From: Alkalibacillus aidingensis
Lineage (GTDB): Bacteria > Bacillota > Bacilli > Bacillales > Alkalibacillaceae
Length of the DNA stretch: 64,000 nucleotides
NCBI RefSeq assembly: GCF_014595945.1
Contig: NZ_JABXWU010000008.1
Span: 1-64,000 of the forward strand
Direction of reading: 5' to 3'
The notes beneath the pieces were generated by a model. The model worked only from the letters and a program-made list of their open reading frames with translations. It was not told where the DNA came from and made no database searches. This document shows, in pieces, positions 9,353-17,756 of the stretch. The translations under genes and the position numbers were made by a program. Positions within the stretch are counted from its first letter, which is position 1. The number at the start of each line of letters is the position of its first letter.

Positions 9353-9574
9353 TTAGTTATGTTTCGGATCTTTCTGTTTAATAACTTCATTGACTGGAGC
9401 ATCGAGGTATTCGATTAATTTACATGTGTTTGATTTAACGGGATTAAACTTCCCAGACAGTAAAGTTGAAAGTTGAGTTTTTGAGATATTTAAATGCTTA
9501 GCGAGTTCATTTTGGGAGGTGATCCCTTTTTTATGCATATAATAATGAACCGTTTCCTTATCAATTTCGAACAC
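9353..9574 (-). CDS. XRE-family HTH regulator (candidate controller protein)
   Basis: 73 aa, GTG start with AGGTGGGG upstream. A lambda-repressor-like HTH fills residues ~12-60 (ITSQNELAKHLNISKTQLSTLLSGK). It is the first gene of the operon with both methyltransferases. Its size, fold and position match controller (C) proteins that delay nuclease expression until methylation is established. A pair of identical 10-mers around its promoter (9606-9615, 9666-9675) may be its operators. Confidence 0.85.
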   Translation of the reverse strand: MFEIDKETVHYYMHKKGITSQNELAKHLNISKTQLSTLLSGKFNPVKSNTCKLIEYLDAPVNEVIKQKDPKHN

Positions 9575-9605
9575 TTAAACCCCACCTATAGTTCATAAAA
9601 TATTT

Positions 9606-9675
9606 AAACTACTATTATCATATCAGAATTAGCAATGTAGTCAATCGCTATCAGTTATGACTATAAAACTACTAT
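9606..9675. repeat. Paired AAACTACTAT direct repeats, candidate XRE operators
   Basis: Identical 10-mers at 9606-9615 and 9666-9675, exactly 60 bp apart. One touches the -10 of the operon promoter and one lies upstream of its -35. The placement suits autoregulation by the XRE protein. Confidence 0.45.
9614..9644 (-). promoter_or_regulatory. Sigma-A promoter of the XRE-methyltransferase operon
   Basis: On the minus strand TTGACT (plus 9639-9644) is followed after 16 nt by TATGAT (plus 9617-9622), which continues as TATGATAAT. Confidence 0.65.
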
Positions 9676-9791
9676 CAATTACTAATCATCAAACTTTTGC
9701 TCAAACCCTAGTCATGATAATATACAAATATAATATTGTGTAGAAAAACTATTAATCTACTTCAAACTCACATAATGAATAAGGAGATTCT

Positions 9792-10640
9792 ATGAAACAT
9801 ACAGGTTTAGTTTTAGAAGGTGGAGGTAGCCGCGGCGTATATACGGCTGGTGTGCTGCGTTATTTAATGGAACAGGGTATTTATCTCCCTTATACGATTG
9901 GTGTATCGGCTGGTGCGTGTAATGGTTCTTCGTATATAGCTCGGCAAATTGACCGAAATCGTTCGGTGAATATTGATTTTGTGGATCATCCTGATTATTT
10001 ATCATTTCGCAATTTGATTAAGAAGCGTCAGTTGTTTGGGATGGATTTCCTATTTGATACACTTCCGAATGAACTAGCGCCTTTTGATTTTGAGGCGTAT
10101 GAGAACGCGAAAGAAGAGTTTGTTGTTGGTGTAACAGATTGTATGACTGGGGAGCCAGCCTTTTATAAGAAATCGGATTACCCGAAGGATGTTGTGACTT
10201 TACTTCGTGCATCAAGTTCTATACCATTAGTTGCTCCGATCATCGAATTTGATGGCCGTTATTTATTAGATGGTGGGATTGCCGACCCAATTCCTCTTAA
10301 GCAAGCTGAAACTGATGGCAATAAAAAGAACATTGTCGTCTTAACGAAACAAAGAGGTTATTATAAAAAACCACAATCATTTAGTTGGTATATCCGTAGA
10401 AAGTACTCGGATTATCCAGGGATTTTAGATGCTTTAGAAAGACGTCATCATGTTTATAACGAAACGCTAGAATATATTTATGACCAAGAGAAGAAAGGGA
10501 ATGTTTTTGTGATTAGCCCGTCCGAGATGGTTAAGGTAGGGCGAGCTGAGCGTAATAAGGTCAAGTTAACGGACCTTTATCAAAAAGGGTATGATGATGT
10601 TAAAAGTATGTCGGATTCGTTGAAGGAATTTATATCATAA
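9792..10640 (+). CDS. Patatin-like phospholipase
   Basis: 282 aa, ATG with AAGGAG 7 nt upstream. N-terminal oxyanion motif GLVLEGGGSRGVYTAG, nucleophile elbow GVSAG with Ser near residue 41, and catalytic Asp in LLDGGIADPIP near residue 157 make a complete Ser-Asp dyad. It resembles bacterial YjjU-type patatins, likely a cytoplasmic or membrane-associated lipid acyl hydrolase. Single-gene unit with its own terminator. Confidence 0.9.
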   Translation: MKHTGLVLEGGGSRGVYTAGVLRYLMEQGIYLPYTIGVSAGACNGSSYIARQIDRNRSVNIDFVDHPDYLSFRNLIKKRQLFGMDFLFDTLPNELAPFDFEAYENAKEEFVVGVTDCMTGEPAFYKKSDYPKDVVTLLRASSSIPLVAPIIEFDGRYLLDGGIADPIPLKQAETDGNKKNIVVLTKQRGYYKKPQSFSWYIRRKYSDYPGILDALERRHHVYNETLEYIYDQEKKGNVFVISPSEMVKVGRAERNKVKLTDLYQKGYDDVKSMSDSLKEFIS

Positions 10641-10704
10641 AGAATTGCTAGTGATCCATATTAAAAGGATCTTCCGGGCGTGATATAAACAGGTTAAATG
10701 ATTA

Positions 10705-10741
10705 AGAGTATGGAGAAATCGTCACTCCATACTCTTTTTTT
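10705..10741 (+). terminator. Intrinsic terminator after the patatin gene
   Basis: AGAGTATGGAG (10705-10715) and CTCCATACTCT (10725-10735) form an 11-bp stem followed by a T run. Confidence 0.85.
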
Positions 10742-10788
10742 GGCATAAGAACGTAGTCTATAGATTTTATAATGTGCATAACTTTTGT

Positions 10789-11240
10789 TTATTCACAATA
10801 ATTTGTGGATAAATCGGTAAAGTCAAGGAGTTTATCCACAAATTTATCAATTAATCCACAACTTAAACGTTGATAATTCGTTTTTGTACACATAAATGAT
10901 GTACTTTTCCCCGGAAATATCCACAAATTTTAGTTAGTTATCCACTAAAAACGTTGATAACTTTCTATTTAGATTTAATTGTTGACTTTAACGTTACGTT
11001 AGGACTTATAGTTATTAGTGAAAGGAGCTGAACATATGAAGGTTAACGAAGTAGCAAAATTGGTTGGTGTCAGTGTGCGCACACTTCATCATTATGATGA
11101 AATAGGTTTGTTAAGTCCTTTTAAGGACCCAGATTCGGGTTATCGTCATTATACAGATGAGGATCTATCTTTGTTGCAGCAGATCCTATTTTTCAAAGAG
11201 TTGGGATTCTCACTTAAAAAGATTAAAGAGGTTATCCACA
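10789..11240. promoter_or_regulatory. DnaA-box cluster
   Basis: Perfect boxes TTATCCACA or its complement occur at 10804-10812 (minus), 10832-10840 and 11232-11240. One-mismatch boxes occur at 10789-10797 (TTATTCACA), 10852-10860 (TAATCCACA), 10917-10925 (ATATCCACA) and 10938-10946 (TTATCCACT). Seven boxes in 450 bp is far above chance. Two ACGTTGATAA copies (10867-10876, 10951-10960) are interspersed. The rest of the 395-bp gap holds only the promoter of the next gene. It resembles the DnaA-box clusters of B. subtilis that titrate DnaA. Confidence 0.75.
10982..11012 (+). promoter_or_regulatory. MerR-type promoter with 19-bp spacer and operator
   Basis: TTGACT (10982-10987) and TATAGT (11007-11012) are separated by 19 bp. 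The spacer holds the palindrome TAACGTTACGTTA. This is the classic overlong MerR-family promoter of Mta/TipAL type and indicates autoregulation of the gene downstream. Confidence 0.8.
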
Positions 11241-11758
11241 ATCCTGAATATGATCAGCTCGAAGCGCTTCAACTGCATAGAAAATTGTTGATAGAGAAAC
11301 GACATCGAATGGATGAAATGATTGGGACACTTGAACAAACAATAGAGTCATTTAAAGGAGGGAATCACATGTCTAATGAAGAGAAGTTTAAGGGATTTGA
11401 TTTTAGTCAGAATCCCTATGAAGAGGAGGCTCGTGAGCGTTGGGGGAATGCTAGAGTTGAAGAGGCTAAGGCACAAGTCATGAAGATGACTGATAACGAC
11501 CAAGAACTGATGAACGCTATTTACAGGAAGCTTGCAAGTTTACGTCATGAAGATCCAACATCAGATGCTGCACAAGCAGCGATTAAAGAGTGGTATGACT
11601 TTTTGAATAACCACTTTGCAACCTATACACCTGAGATGTTTCAAGGGCTAGGAATGATGTATGTACAAGATGAGCGATTTACAAGAAATATTGATCAGTT
11701 TGGTGAAGGTTTAGCTAAATTCATGAGTGAAGCGATGATTGAATTTGGGGCCAAATAA
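11036..11758 (+). CDS. MerR-family regulator with TipAS ligand-binding domain
   Basis: 240 aa from the ATG at 11036, which follows AAAGGAG; a GTG at 11018 lies upstream of that site and is rejected. Residues 1-70 are the MerR winged helix (VNEVAKLVGVSVRTLHHYDEIGLL), followed by a dimerisation coiled coil and, from ~115, the all-helical TipAS domain (WGNARVEEAKAQ, MMYVQDERFTRNID). Members such as Mta and TipAL bind drugs or peptides and activate efflux genes and themselves. No transporter is adjacent; the operator lies in its own promoter. Confidence 0.92.
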   Translation: MKVNEVAKLVGVSVRTLHHYDEIGLLSPFKDPDSGYRHYTDEDLSLLQQILFFKELGFSLKKIKEVIHNPEYDQLEALQLHRKLLIEKRHRMDEMIGTLEQTIESFKGGNHMSNEEKFKGFDFSQNPYEEEARERWGNARVEEAKAQVMKMTDNDQELMNAIYRKLASLRHEDPTSDAAQAAIKEWYDFLNNHFATYTPEMFQGLGMMYVQDERFTRNIDQFGEGLAKFMSEAMIEFGAK

Positions 11759-11801
11759 GTTAAACCCGTTATTAATTATTTTAAACAAAGAGAATTCTAT
11801 A

Positions 11802-11859
11802 CGAAGCTGGGATCTAACTAAGTTTTGTCAAAACACTGTTGTCCCGGCTTCGTTTTTTT
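11802..11859 (+). terminator. Intrinsic terminator after the MerR gene
   Basis: CGAAGCTGGGA (11802-11812) pairs with TCCCGGCTTCG (11842-11852) with a G-U pair, followed by TTTTTTTA. From here to 12030 the DNA is plain AT-rich spacer. Confidence 0.7.
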
Positions 11860-12032
11860 ATTGGGACCACACATTAAACTGTCTAGTCAATTTGATTGTT
11901 ACAATATTTTTTCTGCATAAATAACCAAAAATTGCAAAAAGGGAACCGTTTACATTTTGTTAGGTAAATTTAGGAAGTTAGTTACAAAAGGTTCGAATAC
12001 ATAATTATTTTTATATTTTTGTCAAATCAATA

Positions 12033-12060
12033 TTGATTTTTATAAATTTTTGTATATAAT
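12033..12060 (+). promoter_or_regulatory. Promoter of the peptide ABC transporter operon
   Basis: TTGATT (12033-12038), 16-bp spacer, TATAAT (12055-12060), about 55 bp before the first start codon. Confidence 0.55.
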
Positions 12061-12116
12061 AATCCGTAAACCATTTTATTCTGACAATTATGTTTATTCA
12101 GAAGGGGGTAAAAATA

Positions 12117-13058
12117 TTGATTAATTTAATTGTCTCCAGGATTGTTCAAATGTTTTTCTTGCTTATAGGAATATCGTTTATTGTTTTTATGAGTATGCAT
12201 TTTGCCCCTGGTGATCCAGCAAAAATTATAGGAGGTCCAACAGCGACTGAGTCTGATATATCGAGTATTAGAGCCAACCTTGGTCTCGATCGCCCAGTCT
12301 TAGTCCAGTATAAGGATTATTTGGTTGGTCTATTTCAAGGAGATCTAGGTTATTCTTATCAGTCTAATCAATCTGTTAACGAAGCAATAGCTACAAGGTT
12401 TCCAAACACGTTGAATTTAGCAGTTGCCAGCATCATTGTTGCGATTGTTATTGGAGTGTTTGCAGGGATTATCTCTGCTTTAAAGCAGAACTCCTGGATG
12501 GACGTTTTTACAACGACTGGAGCTTTAGCTGGTATTTCAATCCCTAACTTTTGGTTAGGTACCATCTTAATCTTAATTTTTGCGGTTAACTTAAATTGGT
12601 TGCCTGCAGGAGGATTAAGTGCTCCGTTTTGGACAGTTCAAGGTATGAAGGAGTTAGCCTTGCCCGCCATCACTTTGGGTACAGGTTCGGCCGCATTAAT
12701 TGCCCGAATGACCAGGTCCTCAATGCTCGAGGTAATTCGTTCCGATTATGTTCGAACTGCTCGTGCAAAAGGTGTTAAGGAAAAAGTTGTTGTTTTTGTT
12801 CACTGTATGAGAAACGCTATGATACCTGTTATTACGGTAATTGGTATGAATTTTGGTTTCTTATTAGGTGGCACGATCATTGTGGAGCAAGTATTTGCCA
12901 TTAATGGTGTTGGACGATTGATGATTGATGCGATTGCTGATAGAGACTTTCCAATGGTACAAGGGTCCGTATTATTAGTTGCTAGTCTATTTGTCATTGT
13001 TAATTTAGTTGTGGATATTATTTATGCCTTCATCGACCCAAGAATTAGCTACGATTAA
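12117..13058 (+). CDS. Peptide ABC transporter permease (DppB/OppB/GsiC type)
   Basis: Inner-membrane permease with about six transmembrane segments and the BPD_transp_1 EAA-like loop (LVRTARAKGV type, here YVRTARAKGVKEK). N-terminus MINLIVSRIVQMFFLLIGISF and the early APGDPA motif are typical of DppB. I choose the TTG at 12117 because AAGGGGG lies 8 nt before it; the ATG at 12090 would be upstream of that site and has none. First gene of a five-gene importer (permease, permease, binding protein, two ATPases). Confidence 0.9.
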   Translation: MINLIVSRIVQMFFLLIGISFIVFMSMHFAPGDPAKIIGGPTATESDISSIRANLGLDRPVLVQYKDYLVGLFQGDLGYSYQSNQSVNEAIATRFPNTLNLAVASIIVAIVIGVFAGIISALKQNSWMDVFTTTGALAGISIPNFWLGTILILIFAVNLNWLPAGGLSAPFWTVQGMKELALPAITLGTGSAALIARMTRSSMLEVIRSDYVRTARAKGVKEKVVVFVHCMRNAMIPVITVIGMNFGFLLGGTIIVEQVFAINGVGRLMIDAIADRDFPMVQGSVLLVASLFVIVNLVVDIIYAFIDPRISYD

Positions 13059-13075
13059 GAGAGGAGGGAAGTATC

Positions 13076-13969
13076 ATGTCATCTCAAACTGTAACTGGTC
13101 AAAAGGTAGGCAAAGTAGAAAAAGACAGTTTCTTTTTAGACATAATGAAAAGGATTCTTAAAAATAAACTAGCTGTTGTTGGCTTGGTAATTATTGCGAT
13201 ACAAGTTTTACTTGCTTTATTTGCACCTATTATTACCACATACGCACCTGACACACAAAACCTTGGAGCGCGTGAATTGCCGATTGGCTCTGAAGGGCAC
13301 TGGTTAGGAACGGATAACCATGGACGGGATATGTGGAGTCGAATTGTATATGGTGCAAGAATTTCAATCCTAGTTGGTCTTGGTTCAGTAGCCCTTGGTT
13401 TAGTTGGAGGGGTTGTACTAGGTCTGTTGTCTGGGTATTACCGTAGGCTTGACGGAATTATTATGCGTTTAATGGACTTGTTATTTGCTTTCCCTGGAAT
13501 CTTACTTGCAATGTTAATCATTGCTATTCTAGGTACAAGCTTGGTGAATGTAGTGATTGCTATTAGTATCTGGTCCATTCCAAACTGCGCAAGGATTGTA
13601 AGAGGAAGTGTTTTGTCAGCTAAAAAGGAAGAATACATTCTTGCACAACGATCACTTGGATCTAATGATCGGAGGATTATGTTCAAGCATATATTACCGA
13701 ATATAACAGCTCCGATTATTGTATTTTCAACTATGCGTATGGCGACAGCTATCTTATCAACATCAGCACTGAGCTATTTAGGATTAGGAGCGCAACCACC
13801 TACTCCGGAATGGGGAGCGATGATTGCTGCTGGACAGGATTATATGTGGACAGCCCCACATATGACTATTGTTCCAGGAATTGCGATTATGTTAGTTGTT
13901 TTTGCTTTCAATGTAGTTGGTGATGGATTGAGAGATGCATTAGATCCTAACATGGATTTAAATAATTAA
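13076..13969 (+). CDS. Peptide ABC transporter permease (DppC/OppC/GsiD type)
   Basis: 297 aa. A cytoplasmic N-terminus is followed by a first membrane span (LAVVGLVIIAIQVLLALFAP), the periplasm-side LGTDNHGRDMWSRIVYGARIS motif of DppC proteins, and the permease core with EEYILAQRSLGSNDRRIMFKHILPN as coupling loop. Start ATG has GAGAGGAGGGAAG upstream. Partner of the preceding permease, 17 bp away. Confidence 0.93.
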   Translation: MSSQTVTGQKVGKVEKDSFFLDIMKRILKNKLAVVGLVIIAIQVLLALFAPIITTYAPDTQNLGARELPIGSEGHWLGTDNHGRDMWSRIVYGARISILVGLGSVALGLVGGVVLGLLSGYYRRLDGIIMRLMDLLFAFPGILLAMLIIAILGTSLVNVVIAISIWSIPNCARIVRGSVLSAKKEEYILAQRSLGSNDRRIMFKHILPNITAPIIVFSTMRMATAILSTSALSYLGLGAQPPTPEWGAMIAAGQDYMWTAPHMTIVPGIAIMLVVFAFNVVGDGLRDALDPNMDLNN

Positions 13970-13987
13970 TTTTAGGAGGAACTAGTG

Positions 13988-15538
13988 ATGAGGAAACTAT
14001 TTTTGTTAATTTTAGCTATACCTATGATTCTATTAGCTGCATGTGGTGGAGAAAATGAAGCTAATCCGGAACAAGGGAATGAAAGTAGTGAAAGTGGAGA
14101 AAGTGGAGAGCAAGATTTAGTCTATGCGACGACATCCGATGCTCCAGGACTATCACCAATTGATACGAATGATAGTGTGTCTTCACATGTTATTGAACAA
14201 ATCTATGAGACATTATTCCAACGTAATACAGAAACGGGTGAAATTGAACCACGTTTAGCCGAGTCATATGAAACACCGGATGATAATACATGGGTTATTC
14301 ATCTAAAAGAAGATATTGAATTCCAAGATGGAACACCTTTTAATGCAGAAGCTGTTAAGTATACTTTTGAGACATTTTTAGATCCGGATCGTGGAGCACC
14401 AAGAGCGTCATTATTAGCTCCAATTGATACGATCGACGTTGAAGATGAATACACAGTTGTTCTTAATACAAGTGAACCTTATGGTGCGATGTTAGCTGCA
14501 TTGTCTCACTCAAATGCTTCTATTGTTAGTCCAGAAGCAGATCAAAATGGTGATATTAATGAGGAACCTGTAGGAACGGGGCCTTACCAGTTTGTTGAAT
14601 GGGAAAAGGGCGATGAGATTGTACTAGAGAAAAACGCTGATTATTGGAGAGGCGAACCAACTCTTGAGCAAGTTACTTTTAGAGTCGTACCATCTGTTTC
14701 AACGGCTATTTCGATGATGGAAACAGGTGAAGTTCACTTTATTGATGGTATTACATCTGAGCATTCTTCAAGAATTGAGGGTAACGAGTCTATTAATCTT
14801 CAGACTAATGATGGAACTCCTGTTTATGCATTTGGTGTAAACTACGAGCGTGAGCCAATGAGTAACCCTGAGTTCAGAAAAGCGTTAGCACACGCGATTG
14901 ACCGTGATGCTTATGTTGATACGTTAGATGGCCTAGGAACTCGCTCAGATAGCATTGTCGGTGAGCAAGTGTTTGGCTATGAAGAAGGTTCTGAAAATAT
15001 CGGTTATGAATATGATCCAGAAAAAGCACGTGAAATTATTGAAGAAAATAACTTTGATGAAGAAACAATCGAGATGCTAGTTCCAAACCGTGATATGTAT
15101 ATTAACATGGGTGAGGTTGTGCAAGCGCAATTCTCAGAAGTAGGAATAGATGTTGAAATGGAAATGATGGATTGGGGTACTTACTTAGACGTTTCAGCCG
15201 AAGATGAATTTGACGTTAGTTTCTTCGGTTGGTCAAACGTCACTGGTGACGGTAGTGAGTTACTATACCCAGTTCTTCATTCTGACAACATTGGTTCATC
15301 AAATAGAGCGAGATATGCTAATGATGAGTTTGATGAATTAGTGGATGCTTCTCGTCAAACGACTGATCAAGATGAACGTCAAGAGTTAATAGCACAAGCG
15401 AATGAATTGGCTGTAGAGGATGCCATTTGGGTACCTATGCACCACGGTGTAATTGCTGCAGCTGTTCATGAGTCCGTGGATAATTTAGAGTTAGATGCAA
15501 CAGGTAGTTGGGAATTATACCAAGTTACTAGAGAGTAG
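13988..15538 (+). CDS. Peptide-binding lipoprotein, SBP family 5
   Basis: 516 aa from the ATG at 13988, with AGGAGG 8 nt before; a GTG at 13985 is also in frame. Signal peptide with lipobox LLAAC, then an acidic Ser/Glu/Gly linker and the SBP_bac_5 domain (Y.TLF.R dipeptide-binding pattern, PVGTGPYQFVEWEKGDEIVLEKN). It captures peptides, or glutathione-like gamma-glutamyl peptides, at the outer face of the membrane. The neighbouring gamma-glutamyltransferase hints at the latter (inference). Confidence 0.93.
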   Translation: MRKLFLLILAIPMILLAACGGENEANPEQGNESSESGESGEQDLVYATTSDAPGLSPIDTNDSVSSHVIEQIYETLFQRNTETGEIEPRLAESYETPDDNTWVIHLKEDIEFQDGTPFNAEAVKYTFETFLDPDRGAPRASLLAPIDTIDVEDEYTVVLNTSEPYGAMLAALSHSNASIVSPEADQNGDINEEPVGTGPYQFVEWEKGDEIVLEKNADYWRGEPTLEQVTFRVVPSVSTAISMMETGEVHFIDGITSEHSSRIEGNESINLQTNDGTPVYAFGVNYEREPMSNPEFRKALAHAIDRDAYVDTLDGLGTRSDSIVGEQVFGYEEGSENIGYEYDPEKAREIIEENNFDEETIEMLVPNRDMYINMGEVVQAQFSEVGIDVEMEMMDWGTYLDVSAEDEFDVSFFGWSNVTGDGSELLYPVLHSDNIGSSNRARYANDEFDELVDASRQTTDQDERQELIAQANELAVEDAIWVPMHHGVIAAAVHESVDNLELDATGSWELYQVTRE

Positions 15539-15546
15539 GGATTTTA

Positions 15547-16545
15547 ATGACAGAGCGATTATTAGACGTCAACAATCTAGTTACTTCTTTTCGAACAGCG
15601 GAAGGCGAACTCACCGCTGTTCGGGGAGTTTCTTTTGAAGTCGATCAAGGGGAGACATTGTGTATCGTTGGTGAGTCTGGCTGTGGGAAATCTATTACTT
15701 CATTATCATTAATGCAGCTATTACCTAACAATGGTCAAATTGTCGATGGTTCTATTAAGCTAGAAGGGCAAGAGTTAATAGGCTTATCTGATGATGACAT
15801 GAGGAAAATCCGTGGTAATGAAATTTCGATGATTTTCCAGGAGCCAATGACTGCATTGAACCCCGTGTTTCCTATAGGATTTCAGATCAGAGAGCCACTG
15901 AAGATTCATGAGAATTTATCAAAAAAGGAAGCTCACCTTAAAGGAATAGAACTGTTGAAACAGGTTGGTATTCCATCACCAGAAAAACGTATGAGTCAAT
16001 ACCCACATGAATTAAGTGGTGGTATGCGTCAACGAGTCATGATTGCCATTGCACTAGCTTGTAATCCGAAACTATTAATTGCAGATGAACCAACTACGGC
16101 TCTTGATGTGACGATTCAATCCCAAATACTTGATTTAATTGATGAACTAAAAGAGCACTACCAAATGGGTGTAGTGATGATTACCCATGATATGGGAGTT
16201 GTTGCTGAGGTAGCAGATCGGGTTATGGTCATGTATGCTGGAGAAAAAATTGAAGAAGGTGATGTTGAGACCATCTTCAACCAACCTCAGCACCCATATA
16301 CAAAAGGCTTGTTGAAATCAGTTCCAAACGTTGATGATAAAGAACATAACTTAGAGCCTATACCGGGTTCACTACCAAGTTTAAAAGAACAGATTGATGG
16401 TTGTCGTTTTTATTCAAGATGTGAATTTGCAACCGATAAATGTCGCACGCATTCACCAGAAACATTCAAAGTCAGTGAAAGACATTCAGTAAGATGCTGG
16501 TTACAGGAGGAATTGACACATGAGCCAAAAGCAAACCATTCTTAA
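15547..16545 (+). CDS. Peptide ABC transporter ATPase (DppD/OppD type)
   Basis: 332 aa. Walker A GESGCGKSIT, signature LSGGMRQRVMIA, Walker B LLIADEPTTALDVT, H-loop ITHDMGVV. The C-terminal oligopeptide extension (PGSLPSLKEQIDGCRFYSRC and the Cys cluster C..C...C) is typical of Dpp/Opp ATPases and can bind an Fe-S cluster in some members. Starts 8 bp after the binding protein and overlaps the next ATPase by 26 bp. Confidence 0.93.
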   Translation: MTERLLDVNNLVTSFRTAEGELTAVRGVSFEVDQGETLCIVGESGCGKSITSLSLMQLLPNNGQIVDGSIKLEGQELIGLSDDDMRKIRGNEISMIFQEPMTALNPVFPIGFQIREPLKIHENLSKKEAHLKGIELLKQVGIPSPEKRMSQYPHELSGGMRQRVMIAIALACNPKLLIADEPTTALDVTIQSQILDLIDELKEHYQMGVVMITHDMGVVAEVADRVMVMYAGEKIEEGDVETIFNQPQHPYTKGLLKSVPNVDDKEHNLEPIPGSLPSLKEQIDGCRFYSRCEFATDKCRTHSPETFKVSERHSVRCWLQEELTHEPKANHS

Positions 16546-17494
16546 ACTAGACCAACTCAACAAGCATTATCCTGTGCGTGGCGGCTTACTTAAGCGTGTG
16601 AAAAATCATGTATATGCTGTGAATGATATTTCTATTGACGTTGATGAAGGTGATTCAGTAGGGATCGTTGGTGAGTCTGGCTGTGGAAAGTCAACACTAG
16701 GCCGTACCATCTTAAGGTTAGAAGAGCCAACAAGTGGTGAGGTTTGGTTCAAGGGAGAAAATATAACTCATTTAAATGAAAAGAAACTAAAACAGTTTAA
16801 AAATGATATGCAGATGATTTTCCAGGATCCCTTTGCATCTTTAGACCCACGTCAACGGGTCGGAGATACACTAGAGGAACCCTTTGTTATTCATACTAAT
16901 TTAACGAAAAAAGAACGCAAAGAAAAAGCAATTGATTTATTGAATCAGGTTGGTCTAAGTGAGACGCATTATTATAAATACCCACACCAGTTTAGTGGTG
17001 GGCAAAGGCAACGTATAGGGATTGCACGTGCGATCGCGTTAAACCCTGAAATGATTGTATGTGATGAAGCTGTATCCGCTTTGGACGTTTCTGTTCAAGC
17101 ACAGGTTATACAGTTATTAAAAGATTTACAAGAAGAGTACGATTTAACTTATTTATTTATCTCTCATGATTTAGGTGTTGTGCGTCACTTTTGTAATAAG
17201 GTTTTAGTCATGTATTTGGGACATATGGTTGAGTGGGCACCAGCTGATGAATTGTTTGATAACCCGATTCACCCTTATACAGAAGCCTTGTTATCAGCAA
17301 TTCCAAGGCCTATACCAGGACGAGAGCGTAATAATATTCAGTTGGAAGGTGATTTACCTAGCCCAACTGAACCACCAACTGGTTGTCCATTCCACACAAG
17401 GTGCCCTCTAGCAACGAATTTGTGTAAAGAGGAAAAACCGGAGTGGAAAGAGATTTCCGAGAATCATTTTGTCGCTTGTCATGTAAAAGCTTAG
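16520..17494 (+). CDS. Peptide ABC transporter ATPase (DppF/OppF type)
   Basis: 324 aa. Walker A GESGCGKSTL, Q-loop MIFQDPFASLDPR, signature FSGGQRQRIGIARAI, Walker B MIVCDEAVSALDVS, and a C-terminal GCPFHTRCPLA extension. It forms the heterodimeric motor with the preceding ATPase. Last gene of the operon; a terminator follows about 80 bp downstream. Confidence 0.93.
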   Translation: MSQKQTILKLDQLNKHYPVRGGLLKRVKNHVYAVNDISIDVDEGDSVGIVGESGCGKSTLGRTILRLEEPTSGEVWFKGENITHLNEKKLKQFKNDMQMIFQDPFASLDPRQRVGDTLEEPFVIHTNLTKKERKEKAIDLLNQVGLSETHYYKYPHQFSGGQRQRIGIARAIALNPEMIVCDEAVSALDVSVQAQVIQLLKDLQEEYDLTYLFISHDLGVVRHFCNKVLVMYLGHMVEWAPADELFDNPIHPYTEALLSAIPRPIPGRERNNIQLEGDLPSPTEPPTGCPFHTRCPLATNLCKEEKPEWKEISENHFVACHVKA

Positions 17495-17572
17495 TTGGAT
17501 TATTGAAGTGCTAACCCCCCTTTTTTTAATAAAAGTGAATGTTCATGAAAAGATGAACGATAGCAAAGAGGA

Positions 17573-17600
17573 GCCTTCACCAAGATGAAGGCCCTTTTTG
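17573..17600 (+). terminator. Intrinsic terminator of the ABC operon
   Basis: GCCTTCA (17573-17579) and TGAAGGC (17586-17592) with a 6-nt loop, followed by CCTTTTTG. Nothing else was seen in the 262-bp gap apart from a small GTTCAT/ATGAAC hairpin. Confidence 0.65.
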
Positions 17601-17756
17601 TTTTGCATAATTTCAAGTTCTTTGAATAGGTTTTTACAAAATGATTATTTTTCAGCTATATCTATAATTTTTTGTAAGACTAAATATCGAATATGGCTCC
17701 TGAATGTGTTACTCTTTATTTATGAAGTTAATAAATGTTTATAGAGGGAAGGGAGA

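Noticed and set aside
10789-11240. Chromosomal or plasmid replication origin
   Set aside because: DnaA boxes are present, but there is no dnaA, dnaN, rep gene or obvious AT-rich unwinding element; a titration or regulatory cluster fits better.
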